Below are positions 26,674 to 34,744 of a DNA stretch of 40,410 bases, piece by piece (positions within the stretch are counted from its first letter, which is position 1; the number at the start of each line of letters is the position of its first letter). The stretch covers positions 1-40,410 of IMG/VR virus record IMGVR_UViG_3300042861_001312; one strand, given 5' to 3'. The position numbers and the translations under genes were made by a program. A model generated the notes under the pieces. That model was not told the DNA's origin. It searched no databases and saw only the letters and a program-made list of their open reading frames with translations. This DNA is from a virus.

Positions 26674-28926
26674 TTATCCGATTATATATGTTGATGATGA
26701 ATATGTGACATTTCCTCCTGAATATCTGTATGCTAAAATTGCGTTATTAAAATTAGTGTTTGCACTATAATTGACTATAGGTGCCGACCATATTTCAAAA
26801 TTACGTGTGTCTGCGGAATTAGGAAATAATATTGTATAATAACAAAGATATGCTGAGTTATAGGATGACCCATATATTGAAGTATTTACCCCAAGATTTT
26901 TATAGTTACATACTGTCCCGGATAATGAAGGTATTATTGAAGGTGATGTTCCTGAATATGGATATGTATTTGTGGTCCATTGATTGGTAGAGACATTATA
27001 TCCAATTGTTTGAGCGGAAACCGTAGAAGTGGTTGCTGTTGCGTACCATAATGTTTCAAATGGGTTAGAATAATATATACCATACCACCCAAAACTTGTA
27101 TTGGCGGAAAAATATTGATTATAATTGGTTGTTGTTGCAGTTGATGCGAAGTTAAGATTCATTACATTATTAATAATTACGGGGCAATTAATGTCACAGT
27201 TAGATATTGTGTATGCACTTGTGATTGTGTTTGCGGTAATATTAAAAAAATAATTACCGGTTGATGTTGTTCCGGTTAATACTGTTGATGATGGGTGGAT
27301 TTGTATGCTAGTTTTACTACTACCATCACCACAATTATTTGGGTGAGGTTTTGAAGGGAACTGCATATAAAAAAACCTGTAATACCCTATATTTGTGTTA
27401 TTAGTACTATATCCTAATCCGTTTGAATAGTTAATAGAGTTCACCCAAGAATTATAATATGTTGATATTACAGTAGATGAACCGGTAACCCCAAAAACAC
27501 CCCTATTACTACCATCAGTTAAATTTGTTTTATTATATGTTATATCATTTGTGTCTGTTTGACATATAGATATGAAGCCTGGTGTATAAGTATAACTATT
27601 TGTACACACTTTACTATTATAATAAAAAAGAGGGTTACTATTATATTGTAATTGAGGTGAATTTAAGGAAAAAATATCATCAAATCTACCTAATTGTGGT
27701 GACCAAATTTTATTAAAGTTTTGATAAGGAATACTCCCACTATTGGAGGTATCGTAATACTTAAAATAATCCTCATTATATAAAGTGTTCAAAGAACAGG
27801 CAGATAGTGAAAATTTTACGTATGTTTGACAATCCCCTGTAATTCCAGTTATTGTTGAACCAATGATTTTGTATGGGTTAGTATATGAACAACTATCACA
27901 ATTAAAATTATCTAAACACGTTATAAGTAAGTCCCAATCGGTATTTGCTTCTGCGGGAATTATATCAATAATTATTTTATCACCATTATTTACTGTTAAT
28001 CCTGTTAAACAAGTTATTTTTGTAAAATAACTAGTGGTTAGAGCTGATTTAGAAATTACAGTTGGTGTAAATTCAAAGGTATTATTATTTATACCAATTA
28101 CCCAATTTTCCAAACCAATTATATTTCCACCATAACTACTACCGCTAAATGATAATTTAAATGTGTCAGGAATTGATTTACCTTGAAATTTCCAAGCAAT
28201 AAATTTTGTGGTCGGAGATAACTGATATGTTGATGAAACTGGTTGAGGTGTTCCTTGACTTCTTGAACTAAATATAAGGTTATGATTATAACCGCTAGCC
28301 CAATATTGAGTTTTTGTGTTAGTTCGATTAAAACAAGTTAATGGTTCTATTGTTGTTGTTGGAAAACAGTCACCATCAAACAATATACTATTGGTTCCAC
28401 CTGTATTTGAAAAAGTTAACCCACTTACAATTACTTTTTGAATAATAGGTGTATAAACACCTTCAGTTAAAGGTATTGATGCTGTCCCTAAAAATGGGTG
28501 AGGTATATCATATTCTCCTGAAAAAACTGAACCAAATCCCGTTCTTTTTGCTAATGTTGTAGTATTATTTGGGCCATACCAATGAATAACATAGTCCGTA
28601 ATAGTTTGGCAAGACCCTGTTAAAATTCCACAAGATAACCTTGTTATTGTTGTTGCGGAATAATTAGATAATCCTAACTTACAACTATCACATACGTTGT
28701 TGTCTTGAATTGTTATTTCAAAACAATAATTTTCAATGGTATCTTTAAACCCTAAACTAGTTGTTCCTGTTGGAACTATAATAATATAGGGACAATTTGT
28801 TAACTCATTAAGTGTTGCGGAAGAAAATGGTGTTGACGTATAGTCACTATCTAAATAGATATTGAAAGGTCCTGGTGATGTAACACTAGAATTAATACAA
28901 GTTGATGCTGAAAATGTTGATGGCAT
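26674..28926 (-). CDS. Fibre-array protein with anchor-like N-terminus, large beta-rich body
   Basis: 750 residues. Residues about 1-75 (VTSPGPFNIYLDSDYTS ... IENYCFEITIQD) match the N-terminal segment of the 426-residue neighbour, suggesting a shared attachment domain. Cys-x-x-Cys pairs follow: CDSCKLG near residue 78 and a second NCDSC near 343. A segment FIAWKFQGKSIPDTFKLSFS at about 243-262 precedes a lectin-like beta region, but I cannot name the fold. The body is Asn/Ser/Thr/Tyr-rich, without charged coiled coils or membrane helices. It starts 7 nt after the stop of the upstream gene. Tail fibre is the best call from context. Confidence 0.6.
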   Translation of the reverse strand: MPSTFSASTCINSSVTSPGPFNIYLDSDYTSTPFSSATLNELTNCPYIIIVPTGTTSLGFKDTIENYCFEITIQDNNVCDSCKLGLSNYSATTITRLSCGILTGSCQTITDYVIHWYGPNNTTTLAKRTGFGSVFSGEYDIPHPFLGTASIPLTEGVYTPIIQKVIVSGLTFSNTGGTNSILFDGDCFPTTTIEPLTCFNRTNTKTQYWASGYNHNLIFSSRSQGTPQPVSSTYQLSPTTKFIAWKFQGKSIPDTFKLSFSGSSYGGNIIGLENWVIGINNNTFEFTPTVISKSALTTSYFTKITCLTGLTVNNGDKIIIDIIPAEANTDWDLLITCLDNFNCDSCSYTNPYKIIGSTITGITGDCQTYVKFSLSACSLNTLYNEDYFKYYDTSNSGSIPYQNFNKIWSPQLGRFDDIFSLNSPQLQYNSNPLFYYNSKVCTNSYTYTPGFISICQTDTNDITYNKTNLTDGSNRGVFGVTGSSTVISTYYNSWVNSINYSNGLGYSTNNTNIGYYRFFYMQFPSKPHPNNCGDGSSKTSIQIHPSSTVLTGTTSTGNYFFNITANTITSAYTISNCDINCPVIINNVMNLNFASTATTTNYNQYFSANTSFGWYGIYYSNPFETLWYATATTSTVSAQTIGYNVSTNQWTTNTYPYSGTSPSIIPSLSGTVCNYKNLGVNTSIYGSSYNSAYLCYYTILFPNSADTRNFEIWSAPIVNYSANTNFNNAILAYRYSGGNVTYSSSTYIIG

Positions 28927-28933
28927 ATATTTT

Positions 28934-29623
28934 TTAAGTTAAATCAAATGTGTATCCGGACATAGCGGTAGGTAAACAATTATCGATATCTTGTTCCACA
29001 ATTGTAACATTAAATGAACAATCCGGTTCAACGTATAATGTACAAACAGTTGTTGCGGTAAAATCTCCCCAATAATCCACGGTTGTTGCGGTATATGAAC
29101 CATTTCCAACTTCATTAATTGCTGGTGATTCGTTAATATTATTGTCACCCCATACCCAAGTAGTTATATATGGTGCGGTTCCTCCTGATATTGAAACAGA
29201 AACTTCACCGTCAAGAGAACTTGATGTTGTTGGTTGAGATACCTCACATTCAACTATCATTGGAAGGATGGTTATTATTCCACATTCATTTTTATATCCG
29301 ACAATTGTTGGATTTGGTGTGATTGGTGGTGTGTAACAAGGGCTAACCAATTGTGTACAAGTTTCACAATCATATGATGCAAAACTAGGTGTACCATTAT
29401 ATATTGATATATTAGGTAATGTTGTATTATTTAATGTGACACCACTATATTCTACACATCCTGAAAAAATAATGTTTCCATTACTACCGGAAATAGATAT
29501 AAAATATTGAGTTCCAACGGTATCTGTGAACCCGGGAAAAGATACGAATGGTTTTGAATTGTTAGGTAAACCAAAAGGTTCTAACCCCTGACAACACGAA
29601 TTAAAATAATATGTTTGTGACAT
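28934..29623 (-). CDS. Small fibre-array protein with a SprB-like C-terminal unit
   Basis: 229 residues. The N-terminus (SQTYYFNSCCQGLEPFGLPN) is Cys-rich and followed by strands ending in SGCVEYSG; this may be a distant version of the anchor segment seen in the neighbours, but the match is weak. Residues about 140-205 follow a SprB-like layout (LDGEVSVSISGGTAPYITTW, then NGSYTATTVDYWGDF). It is the first gene of the left - strand block and is divergent from the + strand gene at 29728. A TATTTATA box sits 19 nt upstream of its ATG. It is probably a short fibre or fibre cap. Confidence 0.6.
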   Translation of the reverse strand: MSQTYYFNSCCQGLEPFGLPNNSKPFVSFPGFTDTVGTQYFISISGSNGNIIFSGCVEYSGVTLNNTTLPNISIYNGTPSFASYDCETCTQLVSPCYTPPITPNPTIVGYKNECGIITILPMIVECEVSQPTTSSSLDGEVSVSISGGTAPYITTWVWGDNNINESPAINEVGNGSYTATTVDYWGDFTATTVCTLYVEPDCSFNVTIVEQDIDNCLPTAMSGYTFDLT

Positions 29624-29642
29624 TATATGTGTTTTATTTTAC

Positions 29643-29650
29643 TATAAATA
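29643..29650 (-). promoter_or_regulatory. TATTTATA box in the divergent gap (reads TATAAATA on the + strand)
   Basis: Read on the - strand this is TATTTATA, 19 nt before the ATG of the 229-residue gene. Read on the + strand it is TATAAATA, the T4 late-promoter consensus, pointing to the gene at 29728. The sequence alone does not say which direction is used, although the other boxes of the window favour the TATTTATA reading. Confidence 0.35.
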
Positions 29651-29716
29651 ATCTAAAGTTTGATTTTATTAAAAATATAATTGACATTTGTTTTTAATAA
29701 ATGGTGTGTTGGGTGA

Positions 29717-29724
29717 TATTTATA
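29717..29724 (+). promoter_or_regulatory. TATTTATA box 3 nt before the 60-codon gene
   Basis: TATTTATA is followed by GAT and the ATG at 29728. It is the same spacing as at 1266-1273. This box also argues that the upstream in-frame ATG at 29701 is not the start, because the box would then lie inside the gene. Confidence 0.45.
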
Positions 29725-29727
29725 GAT

Positions 29728-29910
29728 ATGAAACTTATAGATACAATATCTAATGTTGTTACGGAAGCCAAAGATGCTTATGAATTGGCGTGTGACAGAG
29801 GTGTTCCTGAGAAGGAACTTGATAGATTAGAAAAAAACTACTACGAGTCCTTAAAACTTTTAAGGATATATGAAAATTTAGGTAAGAGAGAAAATAAACA
29901 ATCTGAATAA
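29728..29910 (+). CDS. Small charged helical protein, unknown function
   Basis: 60 residues (MKLIDTISNVVTEAKDAYEL at the start), predicted to be almost all helix with a coiled-coil look (PEKELDRLEKNYYESLKLLR). The ATG at 29728 is chosen over 29701 because a TATTTATA box ends 3 nt before it and because the extra residues (MVCWVIFID) look unlike the rest. It is the only + strand gene inside a 12-kb - strand fibre array and is convergent with the 538-residue fibre gene, 7 nt from its stop. No terminator is visible, so its transcript may run antisense into that fibre mRNA. No family is recognised; small assembly chaperone or regulator are guesses. Confidence 0.6.
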   Translation: MKLIDTISNVVTEAKDAYELACDRGVPEKELDRLEKNYYESLKLLRIYENLGKRENKQSE

Positions 29911-29917
29911 AAATTAA

Positions 29918-31534
29918 TTATCTTGCGATTTCTGTTATTTTTACGTAAAATCCGGTATTAGGGTATATAGTAATAGTATCATCTGAAGAATCTCTTCTAA
30001 CATTTACTGCCCAACCATATCCTGTTGTACTACTATTAGTTACTCTACCCGCTAATGGGAACAATGTACCACTTCGTGTACCACCACCTGAACCATTAGC
30101 CCAAACTTGTCGTTGAACACCGATTTCAACCCCATTCCAAGTTATTTGAGAAAAGAATGAATCGCCCGCGGCTCCATCAACAAAATACATAGCGTATACT
30201 TCAAAGAAAATATATGACGATGTAGAAAGAGGTGTATATGTTCCGGAAACTACGGCAGTGTAAATATTTGTGTTGTTTGTGTAATCTGAAGTAAAACTTA
30301 AATCACTTGCACTAAATAATTTAGTTTGAATTGTTTGTCCAGCAACCCAAGCGTTAGCTGTTACACTACCAACAACAACCAAGTTACCGGAATCTGAAAT
30401 ACTAAAACATAAATTGTTGTAAGCACTATTAACAATTTCTAATCCACCGGTATTATTTACCCTAAAGGTTTTATTTATGTTAGTTGCTCCGGCTGCCGTG
30501 TTTGTTACTTTAATAAAGTCTGTATAACCTGTACCACCAATAGTATTACTACCACTAAACACAATCATAGATTGATTATTACTGGCGTTTAAAATTGCAG
30601 AACCATAAGTACCTGTACTAGTATAGTTACTACCATTATAACTCATTCCAGATATTGTAGTTGCTGACACTGATGTTGCACCAAAAGTACCTCTCACATC
30701 TAAATTATAATTTAGTGTTGGATTACTTGTGCTTGTGTTAATACCAACAGAACCATTACCATCTGCTTGGAGTAATAAATTACCTGAACTTGTTCCTCCA
30801 TTACTTCTAACATTTATTGATGAATATGTTACACCACTTGGTGTGAAAAAAAACATTCTAGCCCCTGAACTACCATCAACAAAGTTACGTGAATTAATTA
30901 AAAGTGGGTAATCAGTTGTTGTTGGTGTTATAGATACTACACCATCAATACTTCCACCTGACAAAGGTAGATATAAACCTGATGTACTACCTCCGGGTAG
31001 ATAAACCCTCCAATTAGCGTTAGTACTTGTGTAACCACTAATACCTTCTATATTGGAACTTGTCCACCCACTTAAAAATGCTTGACCGGCAGATGAACGA
31101 TTATTAATTACTGTTGTATAATCAGAATAGGTTACAGAAGAAAACCCGGTAAGTCCCGATAGATTATTCCATAATGTGTCATAATTCGGAATAACATATT
31201 GATAAACTTTATCGGTTTCGTGAACATACACCATCATACCCAATCTTCTTCTACCTGAAGAAATATTGTCAGAATTTAAGGTTAAATAATCCGGAGATAA
31301 AAATGTTCCATTACCTTTTGTATAACGTATTGGGATTGTGTTTGCTGATAATTGAATTAACGATGGATATGATGTTGCGGTTAAAGTTAACGACAAATCG
31401 GATAGGTTATATACTTCCATATAACCACCAACATTAAGATTAGAAAAATTAGTTCCAAAAACAGATGTTCTTGAAACGGATAATGGCGTAGATACTTGAA
31501 CGCTTGATATTGGATTTTTGTACGGTACTGACAT
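29918..31534 (-). CDS. Tail fibre protein with GNVGI-type shaft repeat and C-terminal knob
   Basis: 538 residues. The N-terminal part has GRRRLGMMVYVHETDKVYQY (about 94-113), a segment common at the base of fibre-like proteins. The shaft includes LLLQADGNGSVGINTSTSNP followed by YNLDVRGTFG (about 258-288), close to the GNVGIGTxxPxxxLDVxG repeat of phage fibres and spikes. The C-terminal 120 residues (YIFFEVYAMYFVDGAAGD ... FYVKITEIAR) look like a compact beta knob and contain no intramolecular chaperone peptidase (no S74-type Ser-Lys dyad recognised). Expression may be driven by the box 3 nt before the ATG. It is likely a trimeric receptor-binding fibre. Confidence 0.75.
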   Translation of the reverse strand: MSVPYKNPISSVQVSTPLSVSRTSVFGTNFSNLNVGGYMEVYNLSDLSLTLTATSYPSLIQLSANTIPIRYTKGNGTFLSPDYLTLNSDNISSGRRRLGMMVYVHETDKVYQYVIPNYDTLWNNLSGLTGFSSVTYSDYTTVINNRSSAGQAFLSGWTSSNIEGISGYTSTNANWRVYLPGGSTSGLYLPLSGGSIDGVVSITPTTTDYPLLINSRNFVDGSSGARMFFFTPSGVTYSSINVRSNGGTSSGNLLLQADGNGSVGINTSTSNPTLNYNLDVRGTFGATSVSATTISGMSYNGSNYTSTGTYGSAILNASNNQSMIVFSGSNTIGGTGYTDFIKVTNTAAGATNINKTFRVNNTGGLEIVNSAYNNLCFSISDSGNLVVVGSVTANAWVAGQTIQTKLFSASDLSFTSDYTNNTNIYTAVVSGTYTPLSTSSYIFFEVYAMYFVDGAAGDSFFSQITWNGVEIGVQRQVWANGSGGGTRSGTLFPLAGRVTNSSTTGYGWAVNVRRDSSDDTITIYPNTGFYVKITEIAR

Positions 31535-31537
31535 AAT

Positions 31538-31545
31538 AATAAATA
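31538..31545 (-). promoter_or_regulatory. TATTTATT box 3 nt before a fibre start codon
   Basis: On the - strand TATTTATT is followed by ATT and the ATG at 31534. It occupies nearly all of the 11-nt gap after the stop codon of the upstream gene (ends 31546), so a -33 element, if any, would lie inside that gene. Confidence 0.45.
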
Positions 31546-32565
31546 TTATGTTTTTGTATTTCCTTTAAAGAATATTGAAGATGATAAAGATGGTGGTGGA
31601 ATCGAACTTGGGATTAAACAAGATGGGTCAATCCAAAGAACTCGATATACGTTTGATGGTATTGCGGCACCACTTGAAACAACAACATTAGTTGATGATA
31701 ATATAGTGTCAGGAATTAAATTATAACCAATATCATTTGAACAAGGTATGTTTGAACCAATGTCTACAGTCATATTTGTCATTGAACCACCAACAGCGTT
31801 TAATGGAATCCAAAGAGAATAGAAATATTGGATACCTGTATTAACTTGAGATGTTGATACCTCAATTGTGTTGAAAGTATATTGGTCTTGTGAACATCCA
31901 AAAGTATCTGTTGTTGTACCTGTTGTTTGTTTAATATATCCTTTTAATGTTGAAACATTTGTTATAAAGTTTCCATTACTTCCGGTAAATCCTGAGTAGT
32001 GAATGTAGATATTTAAATCGTTAGAATAACTACTAACTGATGGAACACCTCCGTTACCCCATCCTAAGAAACTAGTTGAACCACTATTATACATATAATT
32101 ACCTAAATTAGTTAATGATGAGGTGTCTTGTGGTTCCGGAACCAAATAAACATATGGGTCAAACACATATGGGTAAGTAGGTGTTGGAGTATGTGTTGGT
32201 GTTATACTCGGTGTTGGAGTATGTGTTGGTGTTATACTTGGTGTAACCGTATTAGATGGTGTTAAACTAATTGTTGGCGTTATTGATGGTGTGATAGTAG
32301 GTGTGATAGTAGGCGTGGGTGTTAAAGTTGGTGTGATGTAGATACAATCATACACGATAAACTTCTCACAACCATCTGATGTTATAATTTTAATTCCAAC
32401 AGCGGGTGCCATATCAAATGGCGGTGGTAATATAATTTCCACTGACGCAGGAACGGGAGTATTAATTTGTGAAATATACCCACAATTATTCCCATAGACA
32501 TCACATACGTAAATATCGTAGGGGTAATTTAAACCGGTTATTGAATTTAATATTATTGATGTCAT
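31546..32565 (-). CDS. Fibre-array protein: anchor domain, Thr-Pro linker, C-terminal beta domain
   Basis: 339 residues in three parts. Residues about 1-73 (SIILNSITGLNYPYDIYVCD ... SDGCEKFIVYDC) are clearly paralogous to the 73-residue protein at the start of the array (NILINNISGATPFNVYLCD). Residues about 75-135 are a Thr-Pro linker with a 10-residue period (THTPTPSITP twice), encoded by a 30-bp DNA repeat. Residues about 138-339 form an unrecognised beta-rich domain (YVYLVPEPQDTSSLTNLGNY; two cysteines near CSQDQY and CSNDIGY) ending in a Pro/Ser-rich tail. The ATG is 3 nt after the stop of the upstream gene. The architecture of anchor, stalk and head suggests an adhesin fibre. Confidence 0.7.
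   Translation of the reverse strand: MTSIILNSITGLNYPYDIYVCDVYGNNCGYISQINTPVPASVEIILPPPFDMAPAVGIKIITSDGCEKFIVYDCIYITPTLTPTPTITPTITPSITPTISLTPSNTVTPSITPTHTPTPSITPTHTPTPTYPYVFDPYVYLVPEPQDTSSLTNLGNYMYNSGSTSFLGWGNGGVPSVSSYSNDLNIYIHYSGFTGSNGNFITNVSTLKGYIKQTTGTTTDTFGCSQDQYTFNTIEVSTSQVNTGIQYFYSLWIPLNAVGGSMTNMTVDIGSNIPCSNDIGYNLIPDTILSSTNVVVSSGAAIPSNVYRVLWIDPSCLIPSSIPPPSLSSSIFFKGNTKT
32181..32240 (-). repeat. 30-bp tandem repeat in a Thr-Pro linker (2 copies)
   Basis: 32181-32210 and 32211-32240 are identical except at one base (C at 32209, T at 32239). Each encodes ten residues on the - strand. A closely related 25-nt stretch (one mismatch) occurs at 33573-33597 in the neighbouring fibre gene. Confidence 0.95.
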
Positions 32566-32568
32566 AGT

Positions 32569-34503
32569 TTAACAATATAACCAATTAGTTCCATTAATTT
32601 TAACATTAAAGTATAGTGGTGAGTTGTCATTAATTTGAATTGATGCTGGATTATCTTCACCACAATATGATGTAAAGTCACCAGAATTTTCACCTATACC
32701 GAAAGTAATTGGTTGTCTAATACCAACACCTCTTTGGTCGGTTATATAGAAATTATACGTTTCTCCAACACACAATTTATCAATAAATTGTGGTGAGTTT
32801 GAATTTGTACTATAACTACCATATATTGGTGTACCTAACGTTGTTAAGTATGTGTAACAATTATTGGTATCTGATTGGTTTTTATAATAAATATAAACTT
32901 GATAACCTACCGGTGGTATTACATTAGAATCCTTAGTTAAATAAGCGTATACAGATGGTACTGAATATGTTGATGAACACGATATACAATTATTTTGTGT
33001 AGGAGTTGGAGTTAATGTAGGTGTTGCAGTTGGTGTTGGAGAAAATGGTATTGGACAAGTAAAATATGCGTTCCAACCAATACTTTGACCAACATAAGGG
33101 TTGTATAAATACATTTGTATAGTTGGATTTGAGGATGTTTTAGATAAATTTGTTGAACCTGACACAGTATTAACTTTAGGGTATCCATCAGATAAAATCT
33201 CATTTGGGGATGTCCCACCTGAAGGTAATGGATAGACTCCTCCAGTAATAGGTGCGGTTTTTCCTGATAAATAACTATTAAATGTTGTTCTTGATGAGAA
33301 CCCTAATGTATTATAGGATGAACTACCAACATATCCCGTATCATATAATAATTCCACACCATCATATATTATAAATCTATCTGGTTGTGCAAGTCCGTTA
33401 TACGTAAATGTAATGTTACCTGACACCGAACTACCGGTTAAAGATATTTGATACATATGTGGGTAATATAGGTTTGTATAAGTACTTCCTAAATTTTGAT
33501 TACAACCGCTATATACAATACCTTGTGAAGGTGTTGGGGTTGGTGTTAATGTGCTTGTTGGTGTTATCGTTGGTGTTGGTGTATGTGTTGGTGTTATCGT
33601 TGGTGTAGGTGTTGTTGTCTTTGTTGGTGTATTTGTTGGTGTTGGTGTTGGTGGTATGTCTAAACAATAAATACAATCACCTAAACTTGATAAACCATAT
33701 GGTCCTGAAGTGATAATAATTTTATTTTCATTTCCGTGGTCATAATCAATACCTAAATATGAAATACATTGTAGTTTACCATCTACGTAGGCACCAAATA
33801 CGGTAAAGTTCACCAATTCAACACTATCAGGTAATCCTGACACAGAATTTGAATAATAGTATTGACTTGAATCATAACAATCTTGCCATTTCATTGAGCC
33901 AGGGCAAATAATTTGTCCTGTGATTGCTGAAAAAAGAGCGAAACCTGAACCATCACAATTTCTAGCAATGTCTTTAGAATAGAAAGGTCTTCGTTTTAAG
34001 GTATTTTCGTCGTATTGTGTTGGTGTTACGGTTGGTGTGGCAGTTGGTGTTGGAGTGTAAGTATAACCGCTAGCGTCAATACCTATTATTGAACAATAGT
34101 TAGTAGATGATGGTGTTATTGTAATTGTTGGTGTTACACTTATTGTTGGGGTTGGTGTTGGTGTGGGTATATAATCACAATCAAATATGGCTGTAAAATC
34201 TAACACATCACAATTTTTAGTGGGTGTTGGAGTAGGTGTAGGACACGCCCCACTAAAAACGTAAATATTTGATAAATCAGGGCAAGAGCTAACGCAAGGA
34301 TATTTCCCTGTTAAATAACAAGTACCTCCAAGGGTTTCGGATAAACACCAATAACTTGTGGTTCCTGTGTAGTAGTAGATAGTCCAACCACTAGTTTGAC
34401 CTGTCCAATAAGAACGACCATTATAGGTTCCACCTGTTATGTAGTTATCGTCGGCACCTACTAATCCGGTATTTTTTATACAATATGTAGAACTACAAGA
34501 CAT
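32569..34503 (-). CDS. Multi-module fibre-array protein with five Thr-Pro linkers
   Basis: 644 residues built from six modules separated by five Thr-Pro linkers (DNA near 34219-34245, 34111-34171, 34017-34053, 33525-33655 and 33000-33042). The first module (GGTYNGRSYWTGQTSGWTIY, CLSETLGGTC) resembles the NGKPYY domain at the end of the 1326-residue adhesin. The fourth (YSGCNQNLGSTYTNLYYPHM with QPDRFIIYDG) looks like a calcium-binding or CUB-like beta sandwich, but this is only an impression. The last module (CGEDNPASIQINDNSPLYFN) ends at a Cys. It starts 1 nt after the stop of the 73-residue anchor-domain gene and precedes another anchor-domain gene by 3 nt. It is probably an adhesin fibre; six modules in one chain suggest a flexible beads-on-string layout. 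Confidence 0.65.
   Translation of the reverse strand: MSCSSTYCIKNTGLVGADDNYITGGTYNGRSYWTGQTSGWTIYYYTGTTSYWCLSETLGGTCYLTGKYPCVSSCPDLSNIYVFSGACPTPTPTPTKNCDVLDFTAIFDCDYIPTPTPTPTISVTPTITITPSSTNYCSIIGIDASGYTYTPTPTATPTVTPTQYDENTLKRRPFYSKDIARNCDGSGFALFSAITGQIICPGSMKWQDCYDSSQYYYSNSVSGLPDSVELVNFTVFGAYVDGKLQCISYLGIDYDHGNENKIIITSGPYGLSSLGDCIYCLDIPPTPTPTNTPTKTTTPTPTITPTHTPTPTITPTSTLTPTPTPSQGIVYSGCNQNLGSTYTNLYYPHMYQISLTGSSVSGNITFTYNGLAQPDRFIIYDGVELLYDTGYVGSSSYNTLGFSSRTTFNSYLSGKTAPITGGVYPLPSGGTSPNEILSDGYPKVNTVSGSTNLSKTSSNPTIQMYLYNPYVGQSIGWNAYFTCPIPFSPTPTATPTLTPTPTQNNCISCSSTYSVPSVYAYLTKDSNVIPPVGYQVYIYYKNQSDTNNCYTYLTTLGTPIYGSYSTNSNSPQFIDKLCVGETYNFYITDQRGVGIRQPITFGIGENSGDFTSYCGEDNPASIQINDNSPLYFNVKINGTNWLYC
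33557..33610 (-). repeat. Imperfect 30-bp-period repeat in a Thr-Pro linker
   Basis: 33557-33580 and 33587-33610 match at 23 of 24 bases (T at 33577, A at 33607), 30 bp apart, encoding a PTPTITPT-type repeat. The intervening piece shares 24 of 25 bases with 32181-32205, in direct orientation in another gene. Confidence 0.9.
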
Positions 34504-34504
34504 A

Positions 34505-34726
34505 TTAAATTAAGATATTTGAAATTGATGTGCAACCATTATTATCAATAACTTTAAGATTAAATGACACTTGACCTTCCATTATTGACGGAACCTGAAA
34601 ATTGTATGGTAGCGACATTGTAGGGATTGTGTCAATATAAACGCAAGTAACGTTTGATTGGTCACATAGATAGACATTGAACGGTGTTGCACCTGATATG
34701 TTGTTAATTAAAATATTCGTTGGCAT
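34505..34726 (-). CDS. Stand-alone anchor-domain protein of the fibre array
   Basis: 73 residues when started at the ATG at 34726 (PTNILINNISGATPFNVYLC). This start is chosen over 34747 because the alignment with the N-terminus of the 339-residue fibre protein begins here, and the upstream ATG lies inside a TATTTATG box. The whole protein is one copy of the anchor-like domain (hydrophobic strands, ATPFNVYLCD, then CVYIDTIPTM and VIDNNGCTSIS), with no stalk or head. It is the first gene of the - strand array, 1 nt before the multi-module fibre gene. It could be a free adaptor that joins fibres to the virion, or the remnant or split-off 5' part of a fibre gene. Confidence 0.65.
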   Translation of the reverse strand: MPTNILINNISGATPFNVYLCDQSNVTCVYIDTIPTMSLPYNFQVPSIMEGQVSFNLKVIDNNGCTSISNILI

Positions 34727-34744
34727 TTGCTTAAAAGTTATTAT

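Noticed and set aside
29701-29727. ATG at 29701 as start of the small + strand gene
   Set aside because: The nine extra residues are hydrophobic and unlike the rest, and a TATTTATA box lies 3 nt before the ATG at 29728.
32160-33660. CRISPR-like look of the repeated GTTGGTGTT DNA
   Set aside because: Repeats are in frame with Thr-Pro codons, have no unique spacers of constant length and lie inside fibre genes.
18210-34726. Diversity-generating retroelement targeting the fibre genes
   Set aside because: No reverse transcriptase gene and no template/variable repeat pair were seen in the window; the linkers are simple Thr-Pro repeats.
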